Shown here: positions 63,341-64,000 of the stretch, in pieces
Numbering within the stretch: the stretch's first letter is position 1
Layout of the letters: the number at the start of each line of letters is the position of its first letter
Origin: Pseudorasbora parva
Lineage: Eukaryota; Chordata; Actinopteri; Cypriniformes; Gobionidae
Length of the DNA: 64,000 bases
Assembly: GCF_024679245.1 (NCBI RefSeq)
Contig: NC_090196.1
Coordinates: 8,334,861-8,398,860 of the forward strand
Direction of reading: 5' to 3'
Translations under genes and position numbers: made by a program
The notes under the pieces: generated by a model
The model's input: only the letters and a program-made list of their open reading frames with translations
Told to the model about the DNA's origin: nothing
Databases searched by the model: none

Positions 63341-64000
63341 TGGTATGAATATCCATCTCGGATGATCCAATCAAAAGTTGTCAGCAGAGACTTTACACCT
63401 GCTACAAACATGCATCTCATTTACTCTCAATGGATTTTATCAAAGAGGTGGTATCTGATTTTGTTCCTATGTATCACCTATTATCTCTTTACTACCTTTC
63501 TGGGCCCATGAAAGGGGTAATTACACTGCTGTCTATCTATGGAGGGGTCTTATCTTAATTTGTGTTCAGAAGCTCAATGAAGGTCTTGCGGGTTTGGAAC
63601 AACATAAGGGTGAGTAATTAATGAAAGAATTTTCATTTTTGGGTTAACTACCCCTTTAAGTGTTGCAGAATTGACGTTAGCCAGAATTAAACAGTCCCAT
63701 AAACATGCTGTCTTACTTTTAGCCTGCAAAACATTCCTCTAACCACACTATCAAAACATTGTACAAAAAATTTGAACTTTAAAGGCACAGCAGCTTGTTA
63801 CTGGTCCAGTACCCTTAAAGACACCTTAAAGTTGCATATTAGTACCTTAGAGTAGTAATAAATAGGTACCCTCTATAAACCTTTTAGGAATAATAGGGTA
63901 CAAAGATGTCTCTTTGAGGGTACTGCCCCAGTGAAAAGCTGTTGTACATCTAAAGGTACACAGTTTGCACATTTCAAATGAGAGTGCATCATTTGTCTTA
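63341..64000. repeat. abtb2 intron 1 with common cyprinid repeats
   Basis: Bases 63330-63425 (cctgtttagacctggtatga) resemble a MITE end. Bases 63560-63660 are the reverse form of the cyprinid repeat seen at 43650 (gggtgagtaattaatgaaag, ttttgggttaactacccctt). Bases 63780-63965 carry repeated aaggtac and gtacc motifs. Confidence 0.5.

Overview
The window is nuclear DNA of a teleost fish, almost certainly a cyprinid (carp, barb or zebrafish-like). The evidence is vertebrate-type split genes with GT/AG introns, a very high load of cyprinid-style DNA transposons (hAT, Tc1/mariner, PIF-like and TTAA-target elements), an L2/CR1-like LINE with a tRNA-SINE, and long dinucleotide and trinucleotide microsatellites. 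No bacterial, phage or CRISPR features are present.

Two protein-coding genes are supported, both on the plus strand. (1) Positions 1836-38884 hold the last 12 coding exons of a LacdiNAc synthase, beta-1,4-N-acetylgalactosaminyltransferase 4 (b4galnt4) or less likely 3. I joined the exons by eye: every splice site is AG/GT and every codon phase fits, giving 923 residues that end in a normal stop. The signal anchor and the start of the PA14 domain lie before base 1. (2) Positions 46558-47413 hold the first coding exon of abtb2 (ankyrin repeat and BTB/POZ protein 2), 285 codons. Bases 47414-64000 are the start of its long first intron. The two genes are head to tail, with about 7.7 kb between the first stop and the second start. 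They act in different compartments (Golgi glycosylation and a cytosolic BTB adaptor), and nothing suggests a shared function.

Most of the remaining sequence is transposon debris, often nested two or three deep. Three hAT-type elements have perfect 8-bp target duplications (5115-5728, 8186-9374, 20812-22001), and two of them keep a remnant BED zinc finger. A 1.9-kb PIF-like element (4573-6476) contains the first hAT. A LINE with a reverse-transcriptase remnant lies at 12655-14330. A tRNA-SINE sits inside a LINE 3' end that itself sits inside a minisatellite (15465-17140). Tc1 relics are at 28078-29720, 30353-31921, 42240-43287, 44125-44795 and 59160-60045. A short LTR element without pol carries an open Pro/Ser-rich reading frame (33693-35797). 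At 53048-53593 a TTAA-target MITE has been hit by another copy of itself. The intron before the last b4galnt4 exon is strongly TAA/TTA-rich.

I found no convincing novel biological system. The most informative items are the readable nesting histories, the tRNA-SINE whose tail resembles that of its host LINE, the pol-less LTR element with an intact open frame, the self-nested MITE, and several non-repetitive blocks around abtb2 that could be conserved enhancers. Repeat family names come from recognition by eye, not from a database search.
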